Assembly (NCBI RefSeq): GCF_900129315.1
Contig: NZ_FQUS01000018.1
Span: 43,808-107,807, forward strand
DNA length: 64,000 nucleotides
From: Fodinibius roseus
GTDB lineage: Bacteria; Bacteroidota; Rhodothermia; Balneolales; Balneolaceae
Reading direction: 5' to 3'
Shown here piece after piece: positions 1-9,549 of the stretch; positions within the stretch are counted from its first letter, which is position 1; every line of letters begins with the position of its first letter. Below the pieces are notes generated by a model. The model was not told the DNA's origin. It saw only the letters and a list, made by a program, of their open reading frames with translations, and made no database searches. Both the position numbers and the translations under genes were made by a program.

Positions 1-2229
1 GATTCTTTACGTATGAATTCAAAAAAGGTTATGCTTGAATGGTCTACTCAGCGCAATAGATGTTGTCATTTTGGCGGAGGAATGGTCTTTGATAAGGATG
101 ATAATCTTATGGTTAGCATTGGAGATAATACTGCTCTTGGAGATTCTCCTTCTGATGCCCCAAGAAAAGAAATTTATGATCCTCAAAGAACGGCCGGTAA
201 TACAAATGATTTGAGAGGTTCAATTATACGGATTAAACCTGAACCTGATGGAACTTACTCAATTCCTGAAGGAAATTTATTTTCTGAAGGTACGCCTAAA
301 ACAAGACCAGAGATTTACATTATGGGTGTTAGAAATCCTATGAGATTAAGTATCGATAGCAAAACTGGTTGGTTATACTGGGGAGAAGTAGGGCCAAGTA
401 CTGATGAATTTAATCAAGCACGCAAGGCAGGAAACTTTGGATGGCCATATTTTTTAGCAAATAATAAAAAGTTTTTGGATTATTTCCCAGATGGAAGTGC
501 TAATACCTATTTTGATTCTACTAATATAGTTAATAATTCACCCTTTAACACTGGACTGGGTAATTTGCCGGTGTCTCCTGTACCCGCGTTAGTTTGGTAT
601 TCTCGTGATAAGTCTGATGACTTTTCTATTCCAGGGACTGGCAGCCTTTCTGCAATGGGAGGACCAGTATATCGAAAATCTGATTTTATAGAAGCCGAAC
701 GATCATTTCCTACATATTATAATGGAAAGTGGTTTGTTACTGATTTCGTTAGGGGTTGGATTATGGTGATAGAAATGGATCAAAAAGGAAACTTTAAGTC
801 AATGGAGCGGTTTCTGCCGGAAACTACTTTAAAAGGACCTATGGACATGGAATTCGGACCAGAAGGTGACTTATATATCTTAGAGTATAGCCGAGACCCT
901 TACGTAGATAATCCTCCGGATGCCAAATTAGCTAAGATAAAATATAGTGCTGGTAATCGTGACCCTATTGCACAAATCGATGCAGATAAGACAGCAGGTT
1001 CTGTTCCATTACAAGTTCAGTTATCATCTGGTGGATCCATCGATTATGATAATGATTCCCTTGAATATAAATGGAAAATAGAGTCGAAGGGAAAAAAGAT
1101 ACAAACATTTAATCAAGCTAACCCTGTTGTCAATTTCGATGATCCAGGGATTTACCAGGCTACTCTTACTGTATCTGATTACAAAGGTGCACAAGACAGT
1201 ACAACAATAGAAATTACAGCTGGTAATGACCCTCCTAGTATTGATTTAAATTTTGAAGGTGCTAACAAGAGTTTCTTTTTTGGTGATAAAGACATTGAAT
1301 ATTCAGTACAGATAAGTGATAAAGAAGATAAAATTATTGATGCAGATAGGGTAAAAGTATGGTTTGACCATCTCCCGCCAGCATATGATATAGATAAATT
1401 TTTAAATACACTGAAAAAAAGGGACACGGTATCATCTGCAGAATCGCTAATAGGATTACAGCTAATAAATCAAAGTGATTGCAATACCTGCCATACTTTA
1501 AATAAAAGCTCAATAGGGCCCTCATACACTAACATTGCTCAACGATATGAAAAAAATAAAAACACATATGAGAGATTAACAGAAAAAGTAATTTCTGGGG
1601 GGAGTGGAAACTGGGGACAGGCTGAAATGCCTCCTCATACTTCATTAACCAAAGATGAAGCTAAATCGATGATTAGCTATATCTTGGATACAGTTCGAGA
1701 AGAAACAGTTTGGTTAATGCCTTTAGAAGGAAATGTGCCGTCCCCCGGGAATGAAAGTAAAGATCGATTAATATTTATGGCATCATACGAAGACAATGGA
1801 TTTGAGCAAATTCCACCTATTGAAACAGTTAAAATTGAAGTGTTAAGAAACCCAAAAATTGAAGCAGCAGAGATTGATATAGTTGATAATATGACTATGC
1901 AGTTTCCTGGTTACGATGATCCTTATTTACTTTTTGAGGAAGAGAATTCTCATATAGGAGTAAAAAACATTGATATGACGGGAATTAAACAGATAGAATT
2001 TGAATTTTCAGAACTACCTGAAAAAAATCTTTATGATAGCTTAGAAATTGCCGTAAGAATAGATTCCTTAGAAGGTGAATTAGTTGGGAAAACTTCATTT
2101 GATGAATTTGATTCGCAACGGAAAATAGTTACTATAAATTCTATAAACGATATGCATGACATTTATTTATTATTTAATAATAACATGAATAATAGTATTG
2201 AAATCAGAAGTATTAAATTTTATCAGTAA
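1..2229 (+). CDS. Glucose/sorbosone dehydrogenase-like propeller protein with PKD and cytochrome c domains (5' partial)
   Basis: The reading frame is open to the first base, and relatives of this kind have a few hundred more N-terminal residues. The start therefore lies outside the window, and the ATG at 13 is probably internal. The first ~310 residues resemble the second half of a PQQ-type glucose/sorbosone dehydrogenase beta-propeller (motifs CCHFGGG, NTNDLRG, MGVRNPMRLSID, YWGEVGP). A PKD domain follows (about nt 955-1240), then a class I cytochrome c with CNTCH at 1480-1494 and a likely axial Met in AEMPP near 1622. The C-terminal ~130 residues look like a beta-sandwich carbohydrate-binding type module. 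The likely role is periplasmic oxidation of a sugar or sugar derivative, with electrons passed to the fused haem. The substrate is unknown. The gene is about 35% G+C, far below its neighbours. Confidence 0.85.
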   Translation, partial: DSLRMNSKKVMLEWSTQRNRCCHFGGGMVFDKDDNLMVSIGDNTALGDSPSDAPRKEIYDPQRTAGNTNDLRGSIIRIKPEPDGTYSIPEGNLFSEGTPKTRPEIYIMGVRNPMRLSIDSKTGWLYWGEVGPSTDEFNQARKAGNFGWPYFLANNKKFLDYFPDGSANTYFDSTNIVNNSPFNTGLGNLPVSPVPALVWYSRDKSDDFSIPGTGSLSAMGGPVYRKSDFIEAERSFPTYYNGKWFVTDFVRGWIMVIEMDQKGNFKSMERFLPETTLKGPMDMEFGPEGDLYILEYSRDPYVDNPPDAKLAKIKYSAGNRDPIAQIDADKTAGSVPLQVQLSSGGSIDYDNDSLEYKWKIESKGKKIQTFNQANPVVNFDDPGIYQATLTVSDYKGAQDSTTIEITAGNDPPSIDLNFEGANKSFFFGDKDIEYSVQISDKEDKIIDADRVKVWFDHLPPAYDIDKFLNTLKKRDTVSSAESLIGLQLINQSDCNTCHTLNKSSIGPSYTNIAQRYEKNKNTYERLTEKVISGGSGNWGQAEMPPHTSLTKDEAKSMISYILDTVREETVWLMPLEGNVPSPGNESKDRLIFMASYEDNGFEQIPPIETVKIEVLRNPKIEAAEIDIVDNMTMQFPGYDDPYLLFEEENSHIGVKNIDMTGIKQIEFEFSELPEKNLYDSLEIAVRIDSLEGELVGKTSFDEFDSQRKIVTINSINDMHDIYLLFNNNMNNSIEIRSIKFYQ

Positions 2230-2266
2230 TAACAAGAATAAATATAGTACTATAAAATAATGTAGT

Positions 2267-3766
2267 ATGAAATATTTTGTCATAGCTCTGGTCTTTATAC
2301 TTTTCAGCTGTTCTACAAATAAAGAATATTCAGTTAGTGATGATTCTTTGTCGGAAAAGAAAGAACTGCAGATTAAATTTCATGATAACAAGTACGCCGA
2401 AGGCGAACTCATAAACCGACAACTGGACGGCTACCGGGGCATCTGGTACATGAATCAGCCGCTGGACAATAAATACAAGTATAAATACAGCGGGGGACTG
2501 GCGACCTATACGGCCAAGCATAATCCGTTTGCTATTTACAGGGAGGAGGTGAACAAAACCTTTTTTACGTACGGGGGGACCGACCAGGAGAATTCCACGC
2601 TGCTGCATATGGTTTCCTACTATGATCATCAAACCGGGAAGGTCTCCAAACCCACGCTGGTATTGGACAAGAAGACGACCGACGCTCACGACAATCCGGT
2701 GATGGCGATCGATGAGGATGGGTATATTTATATATTTTCCACCTCCCACGGCACTTCGCGTCCCTCTTACATTAGCAAAAGCAAAGTGCCGTATGACATC
2801 AGCGCATTTGAAAAAATAGAAGCTACCAAGATAGAAGAGGGGGAGAGGGTACCGATGACCAACTTCTCGTATATGCAGAGCTGGTACCAGCCGGGCAGGG
2901 GATTTGTCAACTTTTTTACCCGGTATGGCTATCCGGCCGATCGCACGATCTGCTTCATGACCAGCCCGGACGGGGAAAGCTGGTCGGAGTGGAAACGCAT
3001 TGCGGCCATAAAAAAAGGACATTACCAGATCAGTGCGCTGGGAGACGGGGTAGCCGGATCGGCCTTTAATTTTCATCCGGATACCGAAGAAAAGAGAGGA
3101 CTGAACTGGCGGACGAACCTCTATTATGTGGAAAGCCGCGATTTTGGGGAGAACTGGCAGGCCGCAGACGGCACCCCGCTGGAGTTGCCACTCACCGATA
3201 TTGAAAATCCCTCCCTGGTGCATGATTATTACAGCAAGGATCTGAATGTTTATATGAAGGATATCACCTACGACCGGCAGGGCCGCCCGGTCATCATGTA
3301 TATAACGTCTGAAGGCTATGAATCCGGTCCCGATAACGATCCGCGTACCTGGCGGACGGCGCGATGGGACGGGGAGGAGTGGATCATTCGTGATATTACC
3401 ACCTCGGATAATAATTATGACATGGGCTCGCTTTTCATCGAAGAGGATGGGACCTGGCGCATCATTGCTCCCACGGAGACCGGTCCGCAGTCTTACAATC
3501 CCGGGGGAGAGGTAGCGATGTGGCTGAGCGAGGACCAGGGACAAAGCTGGAGCAAAGAGAGACAACTGACCCGCGGCAGTGATTTTAACCATACCTATGT
3601 CCGGCGTCCAATAAATGCGCATCCCGATTTTTATGGATTCTGGGCGGACGGGCATGGGCGGCAACCCTCGAAATCCAATTTGTATTTCAGCAATAAAGAA
3701 GGGGAGGTATTCCAGCTGCCTGAGCATATGGAACAGGAGATGGAGGAGCCTTTACGGGTGGAGTAA
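2267..3766 (+). CDS. BNR-4 repeat (seven-bladed propeller type) lipoprotein, putative polysaccharide-active enzyme
   Basis: This is a 499-residue protein with a lipoprotein signal (MKYFVIALVFILFSC, lipid Cys 15). The family signatures are GYRGIWYMNQP (residues 55-65), KYSGGLATYTAKH, AHDNP with H141 and SHG with H161. This pattern belongs to the BNR_4 group of secreted beta-propellers that is abundant in Planctomycetes and Bacteroidota. Ulvan lyases of families PL24/PL25 are propellers that also use two histidines about 20 residues apart, so a lyase on an acidic polysaccharide is possible but not shown. A GH88-like gene downstream fits such a role. The first ~125 bp are AT-rich (~30% G+C), and the composition rises abruptly to ~52% at about 2390, inside the gene. 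It lies 37 bp after the preceding gene. Confidence 0.8.
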   Translation: MKYFVIALVFILFSCSTNKEYSVSDDSLSEKKELQIKFHDNKYAEGELINRQLDGYRGIWYMNQPLDNKYKYKYSGGLATYTAKHNPFAIYREEVNKTFFTYGGTDQENSTLLHMVSYYDHQTGKVSKPTLVLDKKTTDAHDNPVMAIDEDGYIYIFSTSHGTSRPSYISKSKVPYDISAFEKIEATKIEEGERVPMTNFSYMQSWYQPGRGFVNFFTRYGYPADRTICFMTSPDGESWSEWKRIAAIKKGHYQISALGDGVAGSAFNFHPDTEEKRGLNWRTNLYYVESRDFGENWQAADGTPLELPLTDIENPSLVHDYYSKDLNVYMKDITYDRQGRPVIMYITSEGYESGPDNDPRTWRTARWDGEEWIIRDITTSDNNYDMGSLFIEEDGTWRIIAPTETGPQSYNPGGEVAMWLSEDQGQSWSKERQLTRGSDFNHTYVRRPINAHPDFYGFWADGHGRQPSKSNLYFSNKEGEVFQLPEHMEQEMEEPLRVE

Positions 3767-3986
3767 CCGGGGAGCGTCTGATCCGCGACAACCTGACAAA
3801 ACGAATTTAATTGCATGATTCGCAATGAATAACGTTCTTGCGGGAGAAGCATAATGAATCGATTATGGATCCCGAGGGCCCTGTGTTGAAAAGAAAATAG
3901 AAATAAAAATATTGATAACTTATTATCTTTACATTCCATTATATTTTCGGTGTGAAATGGGGATTAGACTAACCATATAGATATAT

Positions 3987-5684
3987 ATGCCGCTATCGCT
4001 TTTAGCATTCTTAGCCTTCCTGCCCATACTGCTGGCCGGGATCCTGTTAGTGGGGTTTCGCTGGCCGGCCAAAATGGCGATGCCGGTTGTGTTGGGCATC
4101 ACCATTGTCACGGCCTTTTTTGCCTGGAATTTTTCGGCCTTGCATATTGTAGCGTCGACGATTGAAGGACTGTTTATCACCTTTGATATTCTTTATATTA
4201 TTTTTGGAGCTATCCTGCTGCTTAACCTGCTAAAGTATTCAGGGGGCATAAAGATCATACGGGAGAGCTTTGCGGAGATCAGCCCCGACCGCCGGGTGCA
4301 GGTCATTATTATTGCCTGGCTGTTCGGTTCGTTCCTGGAGGGGGCGGCGGGATTCGGAACACCGGCTGCCATCGTGGCGCCGCTTCTGCTGGCGCTGGGA
4401 TACCCTGCACTGGCTGCGGTGATGCTGGGATTGATGGTGCAGAGTACCGCTGTAACCTTCGGAGCGGTGGGCACGCCCATCCTTATCGGGGTTCAGGCGG
4501 GACTGCAAGGCCCCGAACTGGAATCGCAGCTGGCACTGGCCGATGCTTCGCTCATGGATTATCTTTCGGTCGTGACCTCTCATGCGGCCCTGTTACACGC
4601 GGTTACGGGCACCCTGATGCCCACCTTTATGACGGTGATGATGACCCGTTTTTTTGGAAAAAACAGGTCGTGGAAAGAAGGACTCTCGATTTTCCCCTTT
4701 GCTCTTTTTGCGGGACTGGCATTTACCGTTCCCTATGCGCTGACCGGTGTTTTCCTGGGACCGGAGTTTCCTTCCCTGCTGGGTGCGCTTGTGGGATTGC
4801 CTGTCGTTATGTATGCGGCCAACCGCGGCTTTCTCATCCCTGAAAAAAGCTGGCAGTTTATGCCTGCCGGGGAGTGGCCCTCCCACTGGATGGGTACCAT
4901 GAGCGTGGACCCTCGACAGGAAAACCGTACCCCTGACCTGTCCCTGGCCGAGGCGTGGCTGCCTTACGTGCTGATGGCCCTGCTGTTGGTGGCAAGCCGT
5001 CTGCCCCAGCTTCCCCTGAAAAGCTTCCTGTCAAATGTAGTCATCGGATGGGAACAGATTATGGGTACGGCTATTTCGGCGTCCAGCACCCCCCTGTACC
5101 TGCCGGGGACGATCCTGCTCATGGCCGGCCTTTTTGCTGTTTTTATCCACAGGATGAATCTTTCTCAGGTGAAAGCGGCTTTTTCCGAAAGTGCGAATAT
5201 GCTCCTCGGGGCCGGCTTTGTGTTGGTTTTTACCATACCGATGGTTCGCATCTATATCAACTCGGGAATGAATGAACTCGGACTGGAAAGCATGCCTATC
5301 GTTATGGCGGATTGGGTGGCCACGAATGTGGGACGCATATATCCCCTTTTTGCCTCGGCTATCGGGGCCCTGGGAGCATTTATCGCAGGAAGTAATACCA
5401 TAAGTAATCTCATGTTCAGCTTATTTCAGTTTGGTATAGCTGAAAACCTGTCGATGCCCACCACCTTGATGGTAGCTCTGGGCGCCGTCGGGGCCGCCGC
5501 GGGAAATATGATTGCCATTCATAACGTGGTCGCGGCATCGGCAACCGTGGGCTACCTGGGAAAGGAGGGGGATGTGATGCGACTGACCATTATTCCAACG
5601 CTCTATTATATCCTGATGGTCGGGATCCTGGGGCTCATCGCTATCGAGGTATTTCATTATACAGACCTGCTGATGCCGGGATGA
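3987..5684 (+). CDS. lctP: L-lactate permease family (LctP/LldP/GlcA) carboxylate transporter
   Basis: This 565-residue, very hydrophobic protein has about 14 predicted membrane segments and matches the usual length of L-lactate permeases (530-570). Family motifs are visible: [21 protein letters not shown] (about residues 110-130), [12 protein letters not shown], and [11 protein letters not shown] near the C-terminus. It should sit in the inner membrane and import a 2-hydroxycarboxylate such as lactate or glycolate, probably with protons. Its position in a sugar-acid catabolic cluster leaves open a related carboxylate as the true substrate. There is no gene between 3767 and 3986. A TATCTTTA sequence at 3924-3931 resembles a Bacteroidota -7 box, but no matching -33 element is evident. 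Confidence 0.9.
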   Translation: MPLSLLAFLAFLPILLAGILLVGFRWPAKMAMPVVLGITIVTAFFAWNFSALHIVASTIEGLFITFDILYIIFGAILLLNLLKYSGGIKIIRESFAEISPDRRVQVIIIAWLFGSFLEGAAGFGTPAAIVAPLLLALGYPALAAVMLGLMVQSTAVTFGAVGTPILIGVQAGLQGPELESQLALADASLMDYLSVVTSHAALLHAVTGTLMPTFMTVMMTRFFGKNRSWKEGLSIFPFALFAGLAFTVPYALTGVFLGPEFPSLLGALVGLPVVMYAANRGFLIPEKSWQFMPAGEWPSHWMGTMSVDPRQENRTPDLSLAEAWLPYVLMALLLVASRLPQLPLKSFLSNVVIGWEQIMGTAISASSTPLYLPGTILLMAGLFAVFIHRMNLSQVKAAFSESANMLLGAGFVLVFTIPMVRIYINSGMNELGLESMPIVMADWVATNVGRIYPLFASAIGALGAFIAGSNTISNLMFSLFQFGIAENLSMPTTLMVALGAVGAAAGNMIAIHNVVAASATVGYLGKEGDVMRLTIIPTLYYILMVGILGLIAIEVFHYTDLLMPG

Positions 5685-6067
5685 GAAGAGGTTATGAATT
5701 ACGAGATCCGTCTGCCCGCGACTGACGATATTGCCGGGGGACAGGCTAAATGCTCATTTATTTATCGGTGGTTCTTCCGATCAATCGGGCATCCGGTCCG
5801 ATCGAACACGACACCCGTCAGGGAAACGCATTAAAATTTTTGCATTTTTTTAAATACTGGTTCCACCATAAATGAGAATAACCCGAAATTATAGGTTCTT
5901 ACTGTCATCAAGGGTTGATTATGAAAATCAATGCACTTCTTGATGCAAAAGAACAAAATAAATTGCACAGATTTATCAAGAAACCGGTTGACTTTTTAAG
6001 TCTTTACCGATAAAGTATACCCGCAATAATTTTTAATCTTTTCACGCAGTTTACGGCTGAGAGTATT
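5685..6067. other. Intergenic region with a nested palindrome
   Basis: These 383 bp lie between the lactate-permease-type gene and the cupin gene and contain no credible gene. The one clear structure is a nested inverted repeat at 5906-5945: an outer pair CATCAAG/CTTGATG (7 of 7) and an inner pair TTGATT/AATCAA around ATGAA. It could be an operator or an RNA hairpin. Its position 123 bp before the cupin start and the lack of a T-run argue against a simple terminator. Confidence 0.3.
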
Positions 6068-6532
6068 ATGAAGATATCTGATTTGAATGAGACTGAGGGC
6101 CGGCGTTTTCCGGCCCGGCGGCTGACCAAAAACATCGTGGGAGGGAGCTCCTCCCTCCAGGCTGAAAACTTTTCGTTGGGCATGGTGACCCTGGATCCGG
6201 AAGGGGGACAGGTTCCCTGGCATAACCATCCGCAGGAGGAAATCTATTTGATCCTGGAGGGAACCGGCGAAATTTGTCTCGGCGAGCAGCGCCGGGAGAT
6301 TTACTCGGGACAAACGGTGTATATTCCCTCCGAGGAGTTTCATCAGCTAACAAATATCGGGAAAACCCCGCTCAAGTTTATTTATTGCTACGGTCCGGCC
6401 GGGGACGTAGCCCATTGGCGGCAGGAGCTGGAGGGTACTTTACCCAAAGAAGGGGAAGACGTGCCCGCATTGCCGGATGGAGCCTGGCCGCAGTGTACCG
6501 AAGGAGCGGAAGATTATAGTGGAAAAGAGTAA
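6068..6532 (+). CDS. Small single-domain cupin protein
   Basis: This 154-residue cytosolic protein contains one cupin_2 barrel. The first cupin motif is WHNHPQEE, giving candidate metal ligands H52, H54 and E58; the second motif supplies H92 (EEFHQL). The motif LEGTGEICLGEQ and the following PSEEFHQLTNIG are typical of sugar-binding or sugar-isomerising small cupins. No signal peptide is present. In this setting it may be a sugar-acid isomerase, lyase or sensor, but the sequence does not fix the reaction. The next gene starts 264 bp downstream. That gap holds no supported feature. Confidence 0.8.
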   Translation: MKISDLNETEGRRFPARRLTKNIVGGSSSLQAENFSLGMVTLDPEGGQVPWHNHPQEEIYLILEGTGEICLGEQRREIYSGQTVYIPSEEFHQLTNIGKTPLKFIYCYGPAGDVAHWRQELEGTLPKEGEDVPALPDGAWPQCTEGAEDYSGKE

Positions 6533-6796
6533 TCATTCATGTAATGCGAATTTAACCTAATATCACACGGAAGAATTAGTGGTAACGGGGTGTGCGTTAT
6601 TTGATATTGGCACAAGCCCTGTTTTATCCGGAAACTGCCGGGTAACTGACACGCCTTCCCGTGGAATTGCTTGAGCGTGTCTGCGTGGCTTCGTTTTAAT
6701 ACATCCGCTAACGAAGGATTCTCAAGCAGCAACAAAACCACCCATTTCCCGGGATCGATCGATTAAATAAAAAAAATAAGAAATAAATTAAGATAA

Positions 6797-7957
6797 ATGA
6801 GTGATGAACTGACGACACACACCGTAGGAATAATTATGAATGGGGTAACGGGACGCATGGGTACCAACCAGCATCTGCTGCGCTCCATCGTGCCGATCAT
6901 GGAGCAGGGGGGCGTGAAGATCAGCGAAGATGAGGTGATCATGCCCCGTCCGGTGCTGGTGGGCCGCAATCCCGTGAAGCTGCAAAAGCTATCGGAGCGG
7001 ACCGGCATAGAGGAGTGGACGACCAACCTGGATGAGGTCCTCGATGAAGAAGACTATCATATTTATTTTGATGCGCAGCGGACAGACTTGCGGTTTGACA
7101 GCGTCAAAAAAGCGGTGGCGGCCGGGAAACATATCTATTGCGAAAAGCCTACGGCGGTGACCACCGAAGAAGCCGTGCGGCTGCATCACATTGCCGAAGA
7201 AGGGGGCGTCAAACACGGGGTGGTGCAGGACAAGCTGTGGCTGCCGGGTCTGGTGCAGCTAAAGCAGCTCAGGCAACAGAACTTTTTTGGAAAAATACTC
7301 TCCGTGAAGGCGGATTTCGGCTACTGGGTCTTCGAGGGTGATACCATTGCGCCGCAACGCCCGTCCTGGAACTACCGGGAGGAGGATGGCGGGGGACTTA
7401 TCCTCGATATGTTCTGCCACTGGCGATACATACTGGATAATATTTTCGGAGAGGTGAAATCGGTTTCCTGTCTTGGGACCACCCATATTGACAAGCGCTA
7501 TGAGGAGGATGGTACGCCCTACGAGGCCACGGCGGATGATGCGGCATACGCGATTTTTGAGCTGGAGGACGACATTGTAGCCCAGTTTAATTCCTCCTGG
7601 ACCACCCGGGTGCGGCGCGACGACCTGGTCACGTTCCAGGTGGACGGCACCAGGGGATCGGCGGTGGCCGGACTCCGGGAGGTGTGGATTCAGCCCCATT
7701 CGGCGACCCCGAAGCCCGTCTGGAACCCCGATGTGGATTCGGATCACAACTTTTATGACGACTGGATTAAAATGCCGAAGCAGCAGGAGTTTGACAACGC
7801 TTTTAAAATGCAGTGGGAGCTGTTTTTGCGGCATGTGGTCAAGGACGATCCCTTCCGATGGAATCTCCTGGAAGCGGCCAAGGGGGTCCAGCTGGCCGAG
7901 ATCGGCTACGAAGCGTCCGAGCAGCGGGCATGGATCGAGGTACCGGAGCTGGCTTAA
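6797..7957 (+). CDS. Gfo/Idh/MocA family NAD(P)-dependent oxidoreductase
   Basis: This 386-residue cytosolic protein has a Rossmann dinucleotide site at GVTGRMG (residues 16-22), slightly atypical because the usual GxGxxG is GVTGRMG. The family marker EKP is at 116-118, and a catalytic-domain segment GGGLILDMFCHW carries the conserved histidine. Length fits the family (330-400). Members oxidise or reduce a hydroxyl of a sugar, inositol or sugar acid using NAD(P). Its neighbours (GH88-like hydrolase, short-chain reductase, two carboxylate carriers) suggest a step in uronate or keto-sugar catabolism. The N-terminal insertion between strands 1 and 2 (about residues 30-55) is longer than usual. 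The substrate cannot be predicted from sequence. Confidence 0.88.
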   Translation: MSDELTTHTVGIIMNGVTGRMGTNQHLLRSIVPIMEQGGVKISEDEVIMPRPVLVGRNPVKLQKLSERTGIEEWTTNLDEVLDEEDYHIYFDAQRTDLRFDSVKKAVAAGKHIYCEKPTAVTTEEAVRLHHIAEEGGVKHGVVQDKLWLPGLVQLKQLRQQNFFGKILSVKADFGYWVFEGDTIAPQRPSWNYREEDGGGLILDMFCHWRYILDNIFGEVKSVSCLGTTHIDKRYEEDGTPYEATADDAAYAIFELEDDIVAQFNSSWTTRVRRDDLVTFQVDGTRGSAVAGLREVWIQPHSATPKPVWNPDVDSDHNFYDDWIKMPKQQEFDNAFKMQWELFLRHVVKDDPFRWNLLEAAKGVQLAEIGYEASEQRAWIEVPELA

Positions 7958-8157
7958 GATTGCGGGGTTAAGAGAAAGAATGGGAAATCAGGAATTTTTA
8001 ATGAGGGATTGGGAATGAAAGATGGAAAATGAAAAATCAAAATGAGAAGTCGGTTCCGGGATCTATTACCTTATACCTTTTACTTTATACCTTCTACCTT
8101 CGACTAATAACCATTATTAAAACTGAAACACAGGAATTATAACTGAAAAAAAGTAAG
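7958..8157. other. Intergenic purine-to-pyrimidine switch region
   Basis: In these 200 bp the + strand is strongly purine-rich at about 7965-8055 (runs such as GAAAGATGGAAAATGAAAAA) and then pyrimidine-rich at about 8070-8103 (ACCTTATACCTTTTACTTTA). The two halves are roughly mirror-complementary in base class but form no precise stem. No gene is seen. Confidence 0.3.
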
Positions 8158-9537
8158 ATGAATATCCAACAGGATCTTCAGGTGGAAGATCTGCCTTTGC
8201 AACGGTTTTGGGAGCTGTCAGCCCAAAAGATTCAGCTGATCCGCAGCGACTATGATACCTCTCAGGGGTCTCCGGTCTTTACCGAGGACGGGGTGTACAC
8301 GACCCGCGGGTGGACCGAATGGACACAGGGATTTCAGTTTGGGTCCGAGATCATCCAGTTCGATGCGACCGGCCAGACGGAGTACCTTGAAATGGGGCGG
8401 GAGGCCACGGTTACCAGGATGGCACCTCATATTACCCATATCGGGGTCCACGATCACGGCTTCAACAATGTAAGTACCTATGGCGCCCTGTGGAGGCTGT
8501 GCCGGGAGGGTCGGATCGACGCCAGTGAATGGGAACAGTCGTTTTACAGGCTGGCGCTGAAAAGTACGGGCGCGGTGCAGGCCAGCAGGTGGACCCCAAT
8601 CGCGGACGGAGGAGGATTTATCCACTCCTTCAACGGCCCCCACTCGCTCTTTGTAGACACAGTTCGGACCCTGCGCGCCCTGGCCCTGAGCCACCGGTTG
8701 GGACATGTGCTTTATGGTGAGCATGACGAGCCCATTTCGCTGCTGGGACGGCTTATCCGGCACGCCCGCGCTACGGCGACCTACAACATCTACTACGGGG
8801 AGGGACGCGACAGCTATGACCTGCGGGGACGAACGGCCCATGAGGCGGTCTTTAATGTTACGGACGGACAGTTTCGCTGTCCGAATTCGCAGCAGGGATT
8901 TTCTCCCTTCACGACATGGACGCGCGGGCTGGCCTGGGCGATGTGTGGATACCCCGAGCAGCTGGAATTTCTGGATATGCTGGACGACGACGAGCTGGAG
9001 CCGTACGGGGGACGCCAGCAGGTCGAGTCGATGATGCGCAAGGCGGCTTTGGCGACCTGCGATTTTTACCTTGAGCACAGCTCCCTGGATGGCATCCCTT
9101 ACTGGGATACGGGCGCCCCGGACCTGCACAAGCTGGGGGACTACAGGGATATGCCGGCGGACCCTTATAATGATGTGGAGCCGGTGGACAGCTCCGCTGC
9201 GGCCATAGGGGCGCAGGGACTGCTTCGATTGGGACATTACCTGCAGTCGAGGGGAGAGCAGGAAAAAGGAAGCAGGTACTGGCAGGCGGGGCTCTCAGTG
9301 GCGCGGACGCTGCTTGAGGAACCGTACTTGAGCACGGATGAGTCCCACCAGGGCCTGCTGCTGCACTCGGTCTACCACCGGCCCAATGGGTGGGACTATA
9401 TCCCGGAAGGCCAGAGCATACCGTGCGGGGAGTCGAGCATGTGGGGCGACTACCACCTGCGGGAACTCGCGCTGTATCTGTCCCGCATGACGGGCGACCG
9501 TCCCTACTACACTTTTTTTTCGAACACCAGACAATAA
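8158..9537 (+). CDS. GH88-like (unsaturated glucuronyl hydrolase superfamily) protein
   Basis: This 459-residue protein without a signal peptide has the (alpha/alpha)6 six-hairpin layout of GH88/GH105 enzymes, which remove 4,5-unsaturated uronic acid from oligosaccharides made by polysaccharide lyases. The two aspartates known to be essential in Bacillus unsaturated glucuronyl hydrolase (D88, D149) appear to correspond to D99 in HDHGF (98-102) and D167 in FVDTVRTL. TTWTRGLAWAMCG matches the family's conserved WxRGxAW loop, and GESSMWGDYHLRELALY closes the barrel. It should act in the cytoplasm on imported oligosaccharide. The next gene starts 12 bp after the stop, so the two are probably co-transcribed. 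Exact linkage specificity is unknown. Confidence 0.8.
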   Translation: MNIQQDLQVEDLPLQRFWELSAQKIQLIRSDYDTSQGSPVFTEDGVYTTRGWTEWTQGFQFGSEIIQFDATGQTEYLEMGREATVTRMAPHITHIGVHDHGFNNVSTYGALWRLCREGRIDASEWEQSFYRLALKSTGAVQASRWTPIADGGGFIHSFNGPHSLFVDTVRTLRALALSHRLGHVLYGEHDEPISLLGRLIRHARATATYNIYYGEGRDSYDLRGRTAHEAVFNVTDGQFRCPNSQQGFSPFTTWTRGLAWAMCGYPEQLEFLDMLDDDELEPYGGRQQVESMMRKAALATCDFYLEHSSLDGIPYWDTGAPDLHKLGDYRDMPADPYNDVEPVDSSAAAIGAQGLLRLGHYLQSRGEQEKGSRYWQAGLSVARTLLEEPYLSTDESHQGLLLHSVYHRPNGWDYIPEGQSIPCGESSMWGDYHLRELALYLSRMTGDRPYYTFFSNTRQ

Positions 9538-9549
9538 CAAGGAAGAGTT

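Noticed and set aside
2330..3727. 465-codon open frame antisense to the BNR-4 gene
   Set aside because: It is the complement-frame shadow of a well-supported gene, has no recognisable domain, and has an R/P/H/I-rich composition typical of antisense frames.
6514..6741. 75-codon frame on the - strand after the cupin gene
   Set aside because: It has no domain and no sign of coding conservation; it is probably a chance frame in the 264-bp gap.
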